Source: Bradyrhizobium sp. AZCC 1719 | GTDB lineage: Bacteria; Pseudomonadota; Alphaproteobacteria; Rhizobiales; Xanthobacteraceae | Length of the DNA stretch: 64,000 nucleotides | NCBI RefSeq assembly: GCF_036924525.1 | Contig: NZ_JAZHRU010000001.1 | Coordinates: forward strand, 2,075,001 to 2,139,000 | Direction: 5' to 3' | Shown: positions 27,806-37,034 of the stretch, piece by piece | How the letters are laid out: every line of letters starts with the position of its first letter | How positions within the stretch are numbered: position 1 is the first letter of the stretch | Notes under the pieces: generated by a model | Databases searched by the model: none | What the model was told of the DNA's origin: nothing | What the model saw: the letters and a program-made list of their open reading frames with translations, nothing else | Made by a program: the position numbers and the translations under genes

Positions 27806-27991
27806 GTCGCTCACTCCCAAACGGCGGTTTGCCGCGTGAGAGGGTGTGGAATTCAGCGATTTGGCGCGAGCGGAATGATCGGCCTTGTTCGGCCGCCGGC
27901 CAGCGCGGCCCGCCGCGGCCGAGGCGGCTTTGTGCGGGTTTGTGATGGATTGTGCGTCTGCTAAACTGACAGGAGAAGGACAGAGGTGACG

Positions 27992-28757
27992 ATGCCAGCG
28001 CCGGACAAGCAGCTTTCCGCCGAACAAAGCCGGCAGATTGCCGATACGATTCGTGAGGAGATCGCCCGCCGCCGCATCTCGCGGCAGTCTCTGGCCGAAC
28101 TTGCAAAACTCAGCCTATCGACGCTGGAGAAAGTGCTGGGTGGCCGCCGCCCGTTCACCCTCGCCACCACCGTCCGGCTCGAGCAGGCGCTCGGCGTTTC
28201 CCTGCGCAAGACGCTGGAGGCGCCAGCGCCCCTGCCTGCTGTCAACGGCGAGGTTGCGCCCGATGGCTTGGGTGCCTATTCGCGCCGCGCGGTGGCATGG
28301 ATCGAGGGGACCTATGTCACGGTGCGTCCCTCGTTCGGCGACAAGGACGCGATCTTTGCCTACCGCACCGAAATCTCATGGGACGATGCGGCGTCATCCC
28401 TGGTGTTTCACGAGAGCGAGCGGCAGGACGCGGCGTTCACCCAGTTCGGTGAAGTGGCGGTGCCGAATCAATCAGGCCACATCTATCTCGTCACGAACCG
28501 GCACGGCCAGCATCGCCTGATCACAGTGGCGCGGTTGGCGATTTCGGGGCGAGATGTACGGCATCATCACCACGCTGCTTGCCGGCCGCGGCTCATCGTT
28601 GACGCCGATCGCCGCGCCCATCGCCTATCTGCCGATCAAGATGGTCGCGAACCCGACCTTTGGCAGGGTTTCGTCCGACGATGCCAACTACGTGTTGTAC
28701 CGCCAGCATCTGCGGCGGACGACGGAAGAACCGTTCGCGCTGTTCTTGCCGGGGTAG
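27992..28757 (+). pseudogene. HTH-type regulator with frameshift
   Basis: N-terminal XRE-like helix-turn-helix (ISRQSLAELAKLSLSTLEKV through TLATTVRLEQALGVSL, about residues 27-72) and a C-terminal beta-rich domain (AVAWIEGTYVTVRPSFGD). The reading frame changes at a run of four G (28546-28549): in frame one it reads LAISGRDVRHH, while dropping one G gives LAISGEMYGIITTLLAGR and continues to the stop at 28757, giving about 254 residues. Start ATG at 27992, or GTG at 27986; AGGAG lies just upstream. It is divergent from the sortase target gene, so it may regulate that unit. Sequencing error or recent mutation. Confidence 0.72.
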
Positions 28758-28934
28758 CGCCCACCGGCCTTGCATTCCCGGCGAGACAGACTATATGAGC
28801 CCTATTCGAATTATCACTCTGCCTTGTTGACTACGCCGAACCGGCTCCAATCCCCAAGACATCGTTGAAATCGGATCAAACCTGCACGGAGGTCGTGCGG
28901 GCAAAGCGCTTTCGCGCATCTTGGAGATAGTTAC
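28758..28934 (+). promoter_or_regulatory. Long leader of the cold-shock gene
   Basis: 177 bases between the HTH gene and the cold-shock ORF. Genes of this family usually carry long structured leaders, so part of this stretch is probably untranslated leader. A TTGACT at 28827 resembles a -35 element but no good -10 is placed after it. The translation start is preceded by TTGGAGATAGTTAC. Confidence 0.4.
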
Positions 28935-29144
28935 ATGGCTACCGGAACAGTTAAGTGGTTCAACGCGACCAAGGGTTTTGGCTTCATTCAGCCCGATGAT
29001 GGCAGCACCGACGTTTTCGTCCACATCAGCGCCGTCGAACGTGCAGGTCTGAGCTCGCTCAATGAAGGTCAGAAGATCTCGTTCGAAGCGAAGAAGGACC
29101 CGATGCGCGGCAAGACCAGCGCCGAGAACCTTCGCGTCGATTAA
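28935..29144 (+). CDS. cspA: Cold-shock protein (CspA family)
   Basis: 69 residues: a single cold-shock OB-fold that binds single-stranded RNA and DNA and melts RNA structure. The start [18 protein letters not shown] holds the RNP1 motif KGFGFI and DVFVHIS is RNP2. It is complete, with a good GGAG ribosome site, and is followed by an intrinsic terminator at 29208. Whether it is cold-induced or housekeeping cannot be told from sequence; alphaproteobacteria carry several copies. The symbol reflects the family. Confidence 0.95.
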   Translation: MATGTVKWFNATKGFGFIQPDDGSTDVFVHISAVERAGLSSLNEGQKISFEAKKDPMRGKTSAENLRVD

Positions 29145-29207
29145 AAGGTTGCCGATTCGGGATTTCCACGGATGTACTGGGATCCTCTAATTGGCCTCCG
29201 AGACAAG

Positions 29208-29237
29208 AGCCCGCCGGTGATGAACTGGCGGGCTTTT
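29208..29237 (+). terminator. Intrinsic terminator after the cold-shock gene
   Basis: AGCCCGCC (29208-29215) pairs with GGCGGGCT (29227-29234) over an 11-base loop, followed by a T-run (TTTTCGTTTG). A standard rho-independent terminator, 64 bases after the stop. Confidence 0.88.
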
Positions 29238-29261
29238 CGTTTGTCGCATGCCGGCGCGCGA

Positions 29262-30815
29262 TCATGAAGCAATGGCCGCTTTGTCAGTCGGCTTCGGCGC
29301 GTTGAATTTCTGTCGCAGCGTCGGCTTGTGAATCTTGCCCGTCGCGTTGCGGGGCAAGGCATCGACGAACTCGATCAGCCTGGGACATTTGAACCGCGCC
29401 AGATTGGCCGCGCAATGGGCGTGAATTTCGGCAGGCGTCAGCGTATGGCCGGGCTTCACGGCCACGATCGCCATGCCGACCTCGCCCCATTGCTCGTTCG
29501 GAATGCCGATGACGGCAGCCTCCGCGATGGCAGTGAGCTGATGCAGCACGCTCTCCACTTCGGCTGGATAGACGTTTTCGCCGCCGGAAATGTACATGTC
29601 CTTCCAGCGGTCGACGATGTAGTAGAAGCCTTCTTCGTCGACGCGCGTGGCGTCGCCGGTATGCAGCCAGCCGTCGGTGAAGGATGATTGATTGGCGTCC
29701 GGCCGGTTCCAGTAGCCGGGCGTGACGTTCGGCCCCCTGACCCAGAGCTCACCAAGCTCGCCGACATCGGCATCCGTCCCGTCGGGACGGACGATCCGCA
29801 CTTCCGTATGCAGCACCGGCTTGCCCGACGAGCCGGCCTTGCGCGCGGCGTCCTCGCGGTCGAGCGCCAGCACGGCCGGCGACGTCTCGGTCATGCCATA
29901 GCCCTGCTGAAGGGCGACGCCGCGCTCTTCCCATACTTTCAGGAGCGGCACCGGCATCGGCGCGCCACCGACGCCGCCGATCACGAGACGGCTGAAATCG
30001 GCCGTCGCGAACGAAGGATGCTGCGCCATGAATTGATAGATCGACGGTACGCCGAAGAATTGCGTAATGCCGTAGGATGGATCGCTGATCAGTTGCAGCG
30101 CCTGGCCTGGATCGAACGCGCGCATGATCAGCACGGTGCCGCCGGCATGCAGCACCGGGTTGGTGTAGCAATTGAGCCCGCCGGTATGGAACAGCGGCAG
30201 TACCGTGAGCAGAACCGTCGACGGCGAGACATAGGCAGGGCCGCCGAGATTGACGCAATTCCAGAACGTCATGCCATGGGTGATGATCGCGCCCTTGGGC
30301 AGGCCTGTCGTGCCCGAGGTGTACATGATGGTCGAGATGTCGTCGTGCGTGACGTATTCGAACCGGTCGAGCGGTTTTGATGCCGCGATCGCCGCTTCAT
30401 AGGAGCCGCCGCGACCAAGCAGCAGCGCCGATGAAACGTTGCAGAGTTTGGCGACCGTCAGCGCGACTTCCGCGAGGTCGGTGTCGTGGATCATGACCGT
30501 CGGCGAGGCATCGCCGACAATGAACTGCAGTTCGGGAACCGTAAGCCGTGTATTCAGCGGCAGGAAGACGGCCCCTAACCGGCCGCAGGCGAACTGCACT
30601 TCAAGCGTATCTGTCGTGTTCAGTGCCAGCACGGCCACGCGGTCGCCGCGCTTGATGCCGAGCGTATCGCGCAGATGCGTGGCAAAGCGCGAAATGCGGC
30701 CGTCGAACTCTGCGTAGGAGAGGCGGCGGTCACTCGCGAGGTCGATGGCCGCGATCTTGTCCGGCGTGCGGCGGCCGAAATGGGCGATCCAGTCGTAATA
30801 GCGAACCGAGGGCAT
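29262..30815 (-). CDS. AMP-dependent acyl-CoA ligase
   Basis: 517-residue ANL-superfamily enzyme that activates a carboxylic acid to its CoA thioester through an acyl-AMP. The P-loop is YTSGTTGLPKG, the adenine-binding motif QGYGMTETSP, the hinge YYIVDRWKDMYISGGENV, and the catalytic lysine is in RNATGKIHK. The ATG at 30815 follows a strong GGAGGAAGC ribosome site. It is divergent from an acyl-CoA dehydrogenase gene across about 190 bases, fitting a coordinated acid catabolism module. The fatty or aromatic acid substrate is not predictable. Confidence 0.93.
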   Translation of the reverse strand: MPSVRYYDWIAHFGRRTPDKIAAIDLASDRRLSYAEFDGRISRFATHLRDTLGIKRGDRVAVLALNTTDTLEVQFACGRLGAVFLPLNTRLTVPELQFIVGDASPTVMIHDTDLAEVALTVAKLCNVSSALLLGRGGSYEAAIAASKPLDRFEYVTHDDISTIMYTSGTTGLPKGAIITHGMTFWNCVNLGGPAYVSPSTVLLTVLPLFHTGGLNCYTNPVLHAGGTVLIMRAFDPGQALQLISDPSYGITQFFGVPSIYQFMAQHPSFATADFSRLVIGGVGGAPMPVPLLKVWEERGVALQQGYGMTETSPAVLALDREDAARKAGSSGKPVLHTEVRIVRPDGTDADVGELGELWVRGPNVTPGYWNRPDANQSSFTDGWLHTGDATRVDEEGFYYIVDRWKDMYISGGENVYPAEVESVLHQLTAIAEAAVIGIPNEQWGEVGMAIVAVKPGHTLTPAEIHAHCAANLARFKCPRLIEFVDALPRNATGKIHKPTLRQKFNAPKPTDKAAIAS

Positions 30816-31007
30816 GCTTCCTCCAGGGTAGAACGGTCTTGCGCCGCTCGATACCGGCGATCTTATCTCGTTTTATCTGATGAAGCCGGCATATCGGTGT
30901 AATGTCTTGCGTTGTGTGGCTGGCCGCATCGCCGAATAGGCCGCAGCCGCTCAACGCAAGTTTGCGCAGGCCAAATCGGGGCATCGTAATCCTTGCGGAG
31001 AAAAAGC

Positions 31008-32162
31008 ATGCTGGAGCGCACAGGGGTGCAAAGCCCGTTCTACACGGCGGATCACGAAGCGTTCCGCGACGTGATGCGCCGCTTCGTGGCGCGCGAGATC
31101 GAGCCCTATGCCCATGAATGGGACGAAGCCGGCGAGTTTCCGCGCGAGCTTTATCGCAAGGCGTCCGAGATCGGGCTGCTCGGGCTCGGCTTTCCGGAAG
31201 AGTATGGCGGTGTGGCCGCCGACCAGTTCATGAAAATCGTGGCGTCGCAGGAACTGGCGCGCGCCGGTGCGGGCGGGGTCAGCTCCAGCCTGATGAGCCA
31301 CACCATCGGCTCGCCGCCGATTGCGCGCGCCGCGCGGCCCGAGGTCAAGGCCAGGGTGTTGCCGCAGGTGCTGTCGGGCGAGAAGATTTCGGCGCTCGCG
31401 ATCACCGAGCCCAGCGGCGGCTCCGACGTCGCCAATCTGCGCACCAAGGCGCGGCGCGATGGCGACCATTATGTCGTCAGCGGCGAGAAGACCTTTATCA
31501 CGTCGGGCATGCGGGCCGACTATCTGACGGTCGCGGTGCGTACCGGCGGCGAGGGACCGGGCGGCGTCAGCCTGCTGTTGATCGAAGGCGATACGCCGGG
31601 CCTGTCGCGGACGAAACTGAAGAAGATGGGTTGGTGGGCCTCCGATACCGCCACGCTGCATTTCGACGAGTGCCGCGTCCCCATCGAGAACCTGATCGGC
31701 GAGGAAGGTCAGGGCTTCAAGATCATCATGCACAATTTCAACAGCGAGCGTATGGGGATGGCGGCGAGCTGCACGGCCTATGCCCGAGTCTGCGTCGAGG
31801 AGTCGATCGCGTATGCCAAGGAGCGCAAGACCTTCGGTAAGCCGATTGCGCAGCACCAGGTGATCCGTCACAAGATCGTCGACATGGCGCAGAAGGTCGC
31901 GGCCTCGCAGGCGATGCTGGAAATGCTGGCGTGGCGGCTCGGACAGGGCGAGAGCCCGGTCGCCGAAATCTGCATGATGAAGAACCAGGCCACTCAAACC
32001 ATGGCGTTCTGCGCCTCCGAGGCTGTCCAGATTTTCGGCGGCGCCGGCTTCATGCGCGGCGTCAAGGTCGAGCGCATCTATCGCGAGGTCAAGGTCAACG
32101 CCATCGGCGGCGGCACCGAGGAGATCATGAAGGATCTCGCCTCAAGGCAGATGGGGTTGTGA
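31008..32162 (+). CDS. Acyl-CoA dehydrogenase
   Basis: 384-residue FAD enzyme for alpha,beta-desaturation of an acyl-CoA. The ATG at 31008 follows GGAGAAAAAGC; a TTG at 30993 is less likely. The FAD/substrate signature is ALAITEPSGGSDVANLRTKARR, with C-terminal helices ITYAKERKTFGKPIAQHQ-like (AYAKERKTFGKPIAQ) and a final IGGGTEEIMKDLASRQMG. The residue that is the catalytic Glu in medium-chain enzymes (Y-E-G-T) is Gly here (IGGGT), so the base must lie elsewhere, as in isovaleryl-CoA dehydrogenase. First of three dehydrogenase genes in tandem. Confidence 0.92.
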   Translation: MLERTGVQSPFYTADHEAFRDVMRRFVAREIEPYAHEWDEAGEFPRELYRKASEIGLLGLGFPEEYGGVAADQFMKIVASQELARAGAGGVSSSLMSHTIGSPPIARAARPEVKARVLPQVLSGEKISALAITEPSGGSDVANLRTKARRDGDHYVVSGEKTFITSGMRADYLTVAVRTGGEGPGGVSLLLIEGDTPGLSRTKLKKMGWWASDTATLHFDECRVPIENLIGEEGQGFKIIMHNFNSERMGMAASCTAYARVCVEESIAYAKERKTFGKPIAQHQVIRHKIVDMAQKVAASQAMLEMLAWRLGQGESPVAEICMMKNQATQTMAFCASEAVQIFGGAGFMRGVKVERIYREVKVNAIGGGTEEIMKDLASRQMGL

Positions 32163-32176
32163 TGGCCCCGCGCACC

Positions 32177-32276
32177 GTCATTCCGGGGCGCGCGTCAGCG
32201 CGAACCCGGAATCCAGAAATGAGTTAATAATATTGAGATTCCGGGTTCGCTCGCGCTGCGAGCGCCCCGGAATGAC
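32177..32276. repeat. GTCATTCCGGGGCGCGC-type palindromic repeat
   Basis: An inverted repeat opening GTCATTCCGGGGCGCGCG and closing CGCCCCGGAATGAC, with an internal AACCCGGAATC / GATTCCGGGTT pairing. It lies between the first and second acyl-CoA dehydrogenase genes and ends 12 bases before the next ATG. Same family as 36874, 40587 and 57989. Confidence 0.88.
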
Positions 32277-32288
32277 AGGAAGCGAAAA

Positions 32289-33449
32289 ATGCTCTTCACC
32301 GCCGACCACGACGAACCCCGCCGTATCCTGCAAAAATTCATCGCCGCCGAGATCAACCCGTTTGTCGACGAATGGGAGAAGAACGACATCTTCCCGGCGC
32401 ATGAATTGTTCAAGAAGCTTGGCGAACTCGGCTTTCTCGGCCTCAACAAGCCGGTCGAATACGGCGGTCAAGGACTCGATTATTCCTACGCGCTGATGAT
32501 GGCGGAAGAGCTTGGTGCCATCAAATGTGGCGGCGTGCCGATGGCGATCGGGGTGCAGACCGATATGGCAACGCCGGCGCTGGCGCGATTCGGCTCTGAT
32601 GAGGTGCGCCGTGAATTTCTCGCGCCCGCGATTGCCGGCGATGCGGTGGCCTGCGTCGGCGTCTCGGAGCCGGGCGCCGGTTCCGACGTTGCCTCGATCA
32701 AGACGAGTGCGCGTTCCGACGGCGACGATTACGTCATCAACGGCGGCAAGATGTGGATCACCAACGGCGTGCAGGCCGACTGGATCTGCCTGCTCGCCAA
32801 TACCAGCGACGGCCAGGTCCATCGCAACAAGTCGCTGGTCTGCGTGCCCATGAAGACCAAGGGCGTGCAGGTCGCGCGCAAGCTCGACAAGATGGGCATG
32901 CGCTCGTCCGACACCGCGCAGATCTTCTTCGACAACGTCCGGGTGCCCAAGCGCAACCGGATCGGCGAGGAAGGTAACGGCTTTACCTACCAGATGGTGC
33001 AGTTCCAGGAGGAACGGCTGTGGGGTGCGGCGGCCTGCCTCAAGGCGCATGAATTCATCATATCAGAGACGATCGAATACACCCGCAACCGCAAGGCGTT
33101 CGGAAAGTCGATCCTCGACAACCAGACCGTTCATTTCAAGCTGGCGGAGATGCAGACCGAGGTCGAACTGTTACGCGCGCTGGTTTACCGCGCCGCCGAG
33201 GCGTTGATCGCGGGCGAGGACGTGACGCGGCTTGCCACCATGGCTAAGCTGAAGGCGGGACGGCTGGGGCGCGAACTCACGGATGCCTGCCTGCAATTCT
33301 GGGGCGGCATGGGTTTTATGAACGAGACGCCGGTCAGCCGGGCCTATCGCGACAGCCGCCTGACCTCGATCGGTGGCGGCGCCGACGAGGTGATGCTGAC
33401 GGTGTTATGCAAGATGATGGGCACGCTGCCCGGCATGAAACAGAAATAG
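32289..33449 (+). CDS. Acyl-CoA dehydrogenase
   Basis: 386 residues of the same fold. The signature is ACVGVSEPGAGSDVASIKTSAR and the FAD-binding C-terminal part holds YTRNRKAFGKSILDNQ and LQFWGGMGFMNETPVSRAYRD. As in the upstream gene the canonical Y-E-G-T glutamate position reads IGGGADEVM, so the base is displaced or another residue serves. The ATG follows GGAAGCGAAAA. It is in the same direction as its neighbours and probably in one transcript, interrupted by a palindromic repeat. Substrate unknown; the group includes short- and branched-chain specific enzymes. Confidence 0.92.
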   Translation: MLFTADHDEPRRILQKFIAAEINPFVDEWEKNDIFPAHELFKKLGELGFLGLNKPVEYGGQGLDYSYALMMAEELGAIKCGGVPMAIGVQTDMATPALARFGSDEVRREFLAPAIAGDAVACVGVSEPGAGSDVASIKTSARSDGDDYVINGGKMWITNGVQADWICLLANTSDGQVHRNKSLVCVPMKTKGVQVARKLDKMGMRSSDTAQIFFDNVRVPKRNRIGEEGNGFTYQMVQFQEERLWGAAACLKAHEFIISETIEYTRNRKAFGKSILDNQTVHFKLAEMQTEVELLRALVYRAAEALIAGEDVTRLATMAKLKAGRLGRELTDACLQFWGGMGFMNETPVSRAYRDSRLTSIGGGADEVMLTVLCKMMGTLPGMKQK

Positions 33450-33506
33450 CGGCGAAACGCGATTGGCGGGTTTACCGCGGTCACTCAAGCATGAACGGAA
33501 ATCGGT

Positions 33507-34718
33507 ATGCTCTATCAGGAGAGCCAGAAAGTCGTCGAACTGAAACACCGTCTTCAGTCCTTCATGGACCGCTATGTCTATCCCAATGAGGACCGCTACT
33601 ACCGCGAGGCGGAAGAGCTGGGTCCCTGGAAAGTTTTTCCCGTGGTCGAGGAACTGAAGCCCAAAGCCAGGGAGGAGGGACTTTGGAATCTCTTCCTGCC
33701 GGAGAGCGAGCACGGCGCCGGTTTGACCAACCTGGAATACGCGCCGATATGCGAAATCATGGGGCGGTCGCATCTCGCGCCGGAGCTGTTCAATTGCTCG
33801 GCGCCCGATACCGGCAATATGGAAGTGTTGGCGCGCTATGGCACCAGGGAGCATCAGGAGCGGTGGCTCAAGCCACTCCTCGAAGGCGAAATCCGCTCCT
33901 GCTTTGCGATGACCGAGCCGGCCGTTGCCTCGAGTGACGCAACCAATATCGAAAGCTCGATCGTCCGCGACGGCGATCATTATGTTATCAATGGCCGCAA
34001 ATGGTACACGACCAACGCTACGGACCCGCGCTGCAAGATATGTATCTTCATGGGCAAAACCGATCCCGACAATCCGGACCGTCATCGCCAGCAGTCGATG
34101 ATTCTGGTGCCGATGGATACGCCCGGCATTCGGGTTCTTCGTCCGCTTCCTGTGTTCGGGTTCTATGGGGTGCCTGACCGCGCCTCGGAAGTCGTGTTCG
34201 AGAACGTGCGCGTTCCCGCAGCGAACATGCTGCTCGGCGAGGGGCGGGGCTTTGAAATCGCGCAGGGGCGTCTCGGCCCCGGCCGCATCCATCATTGCAT
34301 GCGGCTGATCGGGCTCGCCGAACGCACGCTGGAGAAGATGTGCGTTCGTACCCGCAGCCGCGTTGCCTTCGGCAAGCCGGTTTCAGAGCAAACCGTCACC
34401 CAGGAGCGGATCGCGGAATCGCGCATCATGATCGAGCAGGCGCGGCTCTTGACCCTGAATGCGGCCTACATGATGGATAGCGTCGGCAACCGCGCGGCGA
34501 AGGCCGAAATCGCGATGATCAAGGTGGCGGTTCCGAACATGGCCTGCCAGGTCATCGATTGGGCCATTCAGGCGCACGGCGGTGGTGGCACCAGCAATGA
34601 CTTCGGCCTGGCCGCGGCCTACGCCACCGCGCGTCTGCTTCGGCTGGCTGACGGCCCGGACGAAGTCCACCGCAATCAGATTGCCCGCCTTGAACTGCGG
34701 AAACACAGCAACGCTTAA
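33507..34718 (+). CDS. Acyl-CoA dehydrogenase (ACAD10/11-like)
   Basis: 403 residues of the larger ACAD subgroup. The signature is [20 protein letters not shown]; the C-terminal active-site loop is [18 protein letters not shown], typical of the ACAD10/11 and long-chain branch, where an acidic residue sits at the base position. It follows the two other dehydrogenase genes with a 57-base gap. Three different dehydrogenase types in a row suggest successive desaturations of related substrates, or a branched carbon skeleton. FAD cofactor, cytoplasmic. Confidence 0.92.
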   Translation: MLYQESQKVVELKHRLQSFMDRYVYPNEDRYYREAEELGPWKVFPVVEELKPKAREEGLWNLFLPESEHGAGLTNLEYAPICEIMGRSHLAPELFNCSAPDTGNMEVLARYGTREHQERWLKPLLEGEIRSCFAMTEPAVASSDATNIESSIVRDGDHYVINGRKWYTTNATDPRCKICIFMGKTDPDNPDRHRQQSMILVPMDTPGIRVLRPLPVFGFYGVPDRASEVVFENVRVPAANMLLGEGRGFEIAQGRLGPGRIHHCMRLIGLAERTLEKMCVRTRSRVAFGKPVSEQTVTQERIAESRIMIEQARLLTLNAAYMMDSVGNRAAKAEIAMIKVAVPNMACQVIDWAIQAHGGGGTSNDFGLAAAYATARLLRLADGPDEVHRNQIARLELRKHSNA

Positions 34719-34904
34719 GATGGATGTCTGTTCGCCGCTGCGCCTGCGGTCAGGCGGGCGTGCCATAGCGCTTCAGTAATCCGCGCGCCCAAGCTGCGAC
34801 AGGGCAACCAGCGCTTAGACGCAAGACCCCGAACCTGGTCCTCCTGCATTTTATCCAACGCCTGCGCAAAGCAGCCGAGATTCAACATAGTGTGGGAGGA
34901 AGGC

Positions 34905-36122
34905 ATGACCTCGCTCGACCGTCGTACGCTACTGGCTGGTTCGGCGGCGGCAGGTGTCGTGGCGCTTGCGAGCCCTTCTCGTGCCGAAGACACTCCCGGC
35001 GTTACCGCGACCGAGATCAAGATCGGTTGCACCACTTCGCTGAGTGGTCCGGTGTCGGCGTTGGGCACCATCGCGAAATGCTCGGACGCTTATTTCCGCA
35101 TGATTAACGACCAGGGCGGCATCGCCGGCCGCAAGATCAACTTCATCTACTATGACGATGCATTCAATCCGGCGAAAACCGTCGAGCAAACCAGAAAGCT
35201 GATCGAAAGCGACAATGTCGCCTTTCTGTTTTCGATGCTCGGCACGGCACCGAACTCCGCCGTGGTCAAGTACGTCAACTCGAAGAAGGTGCCGCATCTG
35301 TTCCTGTCAGTGAACGGCGACAAATGGGGCGATTACCAGAACTATCCCTGGACCATGGGCTTTGCGCCGAGTTCACGAACCGAGGCGCAGATCTTTGCTA
35401 AGTACGCGCTGAGCCAGAAACCCGATGCGAAGTTTGCCTTGCTCTACCAGAACGACGACCTCGGCAAGGATTTCGTCAACGGCCTGCGCGACGTGCTGGG
35501 GCCGCGCTACGATTCCATGGTGAAGGCGGTGTCCTACGAAGTCACCGATCCGACGATCGATTCCCAAGTCGTCGCACTGCGCGCCAGCAACGCCGATGTT
35601 CTGATCTCGGGCGTCACGGCGAAGTTTGCGGCGCAGTCGATCCGGAAGGTCTTCGAACTCGACTGGAAACCGATGCATTTCGTCACCAGCGGCGCCGCCT
35701 CGGTGGCCTCGACCATCATGCCGGTCGGGCCCGAGCGCGCGGTCGGCGTCATCACCTCGGTGTATATCAAGGATCCGTCCGATCCGGCGTGGGCGGAAGA
35801 TCCCGCGATCAAGGACTATTTGAAGTTCATGGCGAAGTATTACAGCGAAGGGAATCCGAAGGAGTTCCTCAACGCGTACGGGTATACGGTCACATCGGTG
35901 CTGCGCGTATTGCTGGAGCAGTGCAAGGGGAATTTCAGTCGCGACAGCATCATGCGTGAGGCGAACAACCTCAGGAACGTCGAGGTCCCGACCCTGTTGC
36001 CGGGCGTGCGTGTCAATACCAGCCCTGCCAACCACCATCCGTTGCGTCAGATGCAGTTGCAGCGCTGGGACGGAAAAGGCTATGTCCGGTTTGGCAATAT
36101 CATCGAGGGGGCCGATCTCTGA
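34905..36122 (+). CDS. Branched-chain-type ABC substrate-binding protein
   Basis: 405-residue periplasmic binding protein of the LivJ/Peripla_BP_6 type. The start ATG at 34905 follows GGGAGGAAGGC. A twin-arginine signal (SLDRRTLLAGSAAAGVVALAS) directs export. The mature part begins VTATEIKIGCTTSLSGPVS, typical of this family. No permease or ATPase of this transporter type lies nearby, so it is an orphan component, common in Bradyrhizobium. Placed among acyl-CoA catabolism genes, it probably binds the organic acid they degrade; this is inferred. Confidence 0.92.
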   Translation: MTSLDRRTLLAGSAAAGVVALASPSRAEDTPGVTATEIKIGCTTSLSGPVSALGTIAKCSDAYFRMINDQGGIAGRKINFIYYDDAFNPAKTVEQTRKLIESDNVAFLFSMLGTAPNSAVVKYVNSKKVPHLFLSVNGDKWGDYQNYPWTMGFAPSSRTEAQIFAKYALSQKPDAKFALLYQNDDLGKDFVNGLRDVLGPRYDSMVKAVSYEVTDPTIDSQVVALRASNADVLISGVTAKFAAQSIRKVFELDWKPMHFVTSGAASVASTIMPVGPERAVGVITSVYIKDPSDPAWAEDPAIKDYLKFMAKYYSEGNPKEFLNAYGYTVTSVLRVLLEQCKGNFSRDSIMREANNLRNVEVPTLLPGVRVNTSPANHHPLRQMQLQRWDGKGYVRFGNIIEGADL

Positions 36123-36209
36123 TGCGGCACGCGCCGGACGTATGAGGATGTCGTTGCGGACGGCCTGCTGGCGTTCCAGACTGCCAACCAAGAAAACAGG
36201 GGACGCCTG

Positions 36210-36866
36210 ATGATCACGCTCTACCACTGCGACGGCGCCCGCTCGTTCCGCCCGCTCTGGATGCTGGAAGAGATGGGCTTGCCCTATGAACTGAAGATGC
36301 TGCCGTTCCCGCCGCGGGTGCTGGCCAAGGAATATCTCGCGATCAATCCGCTCGGCACCATTCCGTTCATGATCGACGGCGAGACCAAGATGACGGAGTC
36401 CTCCGGCATCTGTTACTATCTCGGCACCAAATACGGACCGACGCCGCTGGTGGTAGGGCAGGATGATCCGGCCTATGGCGCCTTCCTGAACTGGATGTAT
36501 TTCAGCGACGCCACGCTGACTTTTCCGCAAACGCTGGTGCTGAGATACAGCCAGCTCGAGCCGGAGGAACGGCGGAACCCGCAAGTTGCCGGCGACTACG
36601 CGAAATGGTTCCTGGGCCGGCTGCGCGCGGTCGAGGCAGCGACCGCCAATGCCGAAAACCTGTGCGCCGGCCGCTTCACCGCGGCCGATATCGTCAACGG
36701 CTACGCGCTGCGGCTGGCCGGCAATATCGGCCTAGACAAGGATTTCGGGCCAAATGTCAGGGCCTACTGGGCCCGGTTGCAGGAACGCGAGGGTTACCAG
36801 CGCGCGGTTGCGGCGGAGCGGAAGGCAGGCATCGAGCAAAACGTCGCGCCGCGCGTAAGGGCTTGA
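36210..36866 (+). CDS. Glutathione S-transferase family protein
   Basis: 218 residues. N-terminal thioredoxin-like domain (ITLYHCDGARSFRPLWMLEE) with the cis-Pro and glutathione gamma-Glu site in PLGTIPFMIDGETKMTESSGI, then an all-helical C-terminal domain with the N-capping FTAADIVNGYAL motif. GSTs conjugate or isomerise electrophilic metabolites. In a gene cluster for CoA-linked degradation such a protein could isomerise an intermediate or detoxify one; which is not determinable. The gene sits 87 bases after the binding protein gene. Confidence 0.9.
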   Translation: MITLYHCDGARSFRPLWMLEEMGLPYELKMLPFPPRVLAKEYLAINPLGTIPFMIDGETKMTESSGICYYLGTKYGPTPLVVGQDDPAYGAFLNWMYFSDATLTFPQTLVLRYSQLEPEERRNPQVAGDYAKWFLGRLRAVEAATANAENLCAGRFTAADIVNGYALRLAGNIGLDKDFGPNVRAYWARLQEREGYQRAVAAERKAGIEQNVAPRVRA

Positions 36867-36873
36867 GGGTTGC

Positions 36874-36948
36874 GTCATTCCGGGATGGTGCGTGAGCACC
36901 AGACCCGGAATCTCGAGATTCCGGGTTCGCTTCGCGCCCCGGAATGAC
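36874..36948. repeat. GTCATTCCGGGATG-type palindromic repeat
   Basis: Arms GTCATTCCGGGATGG and CGCCCCGGAATGAC, with an inner CCCGGAATC / GATTCCGGG pairing around TCGA. It sits right after the GST gene and before the AraC gene, where it may terminate the upstream transcript. Confidence 0.85.
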
Positions 36949-37034
36949 GGCCCTATGCGTCTAGTCAGTCCTCAAATTTCCGCTATGGTTGATCCCATCG
37001 CAGCGGCCAGAGAGCCGCGCGAGGAGGACGAGCC

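Noticed and set aside
30951..31997. 348-residue minus-strand frame
   Set aside because: Antisense to the first acyl-CoA dehydrogenase and without family signal; explained by GC bias.
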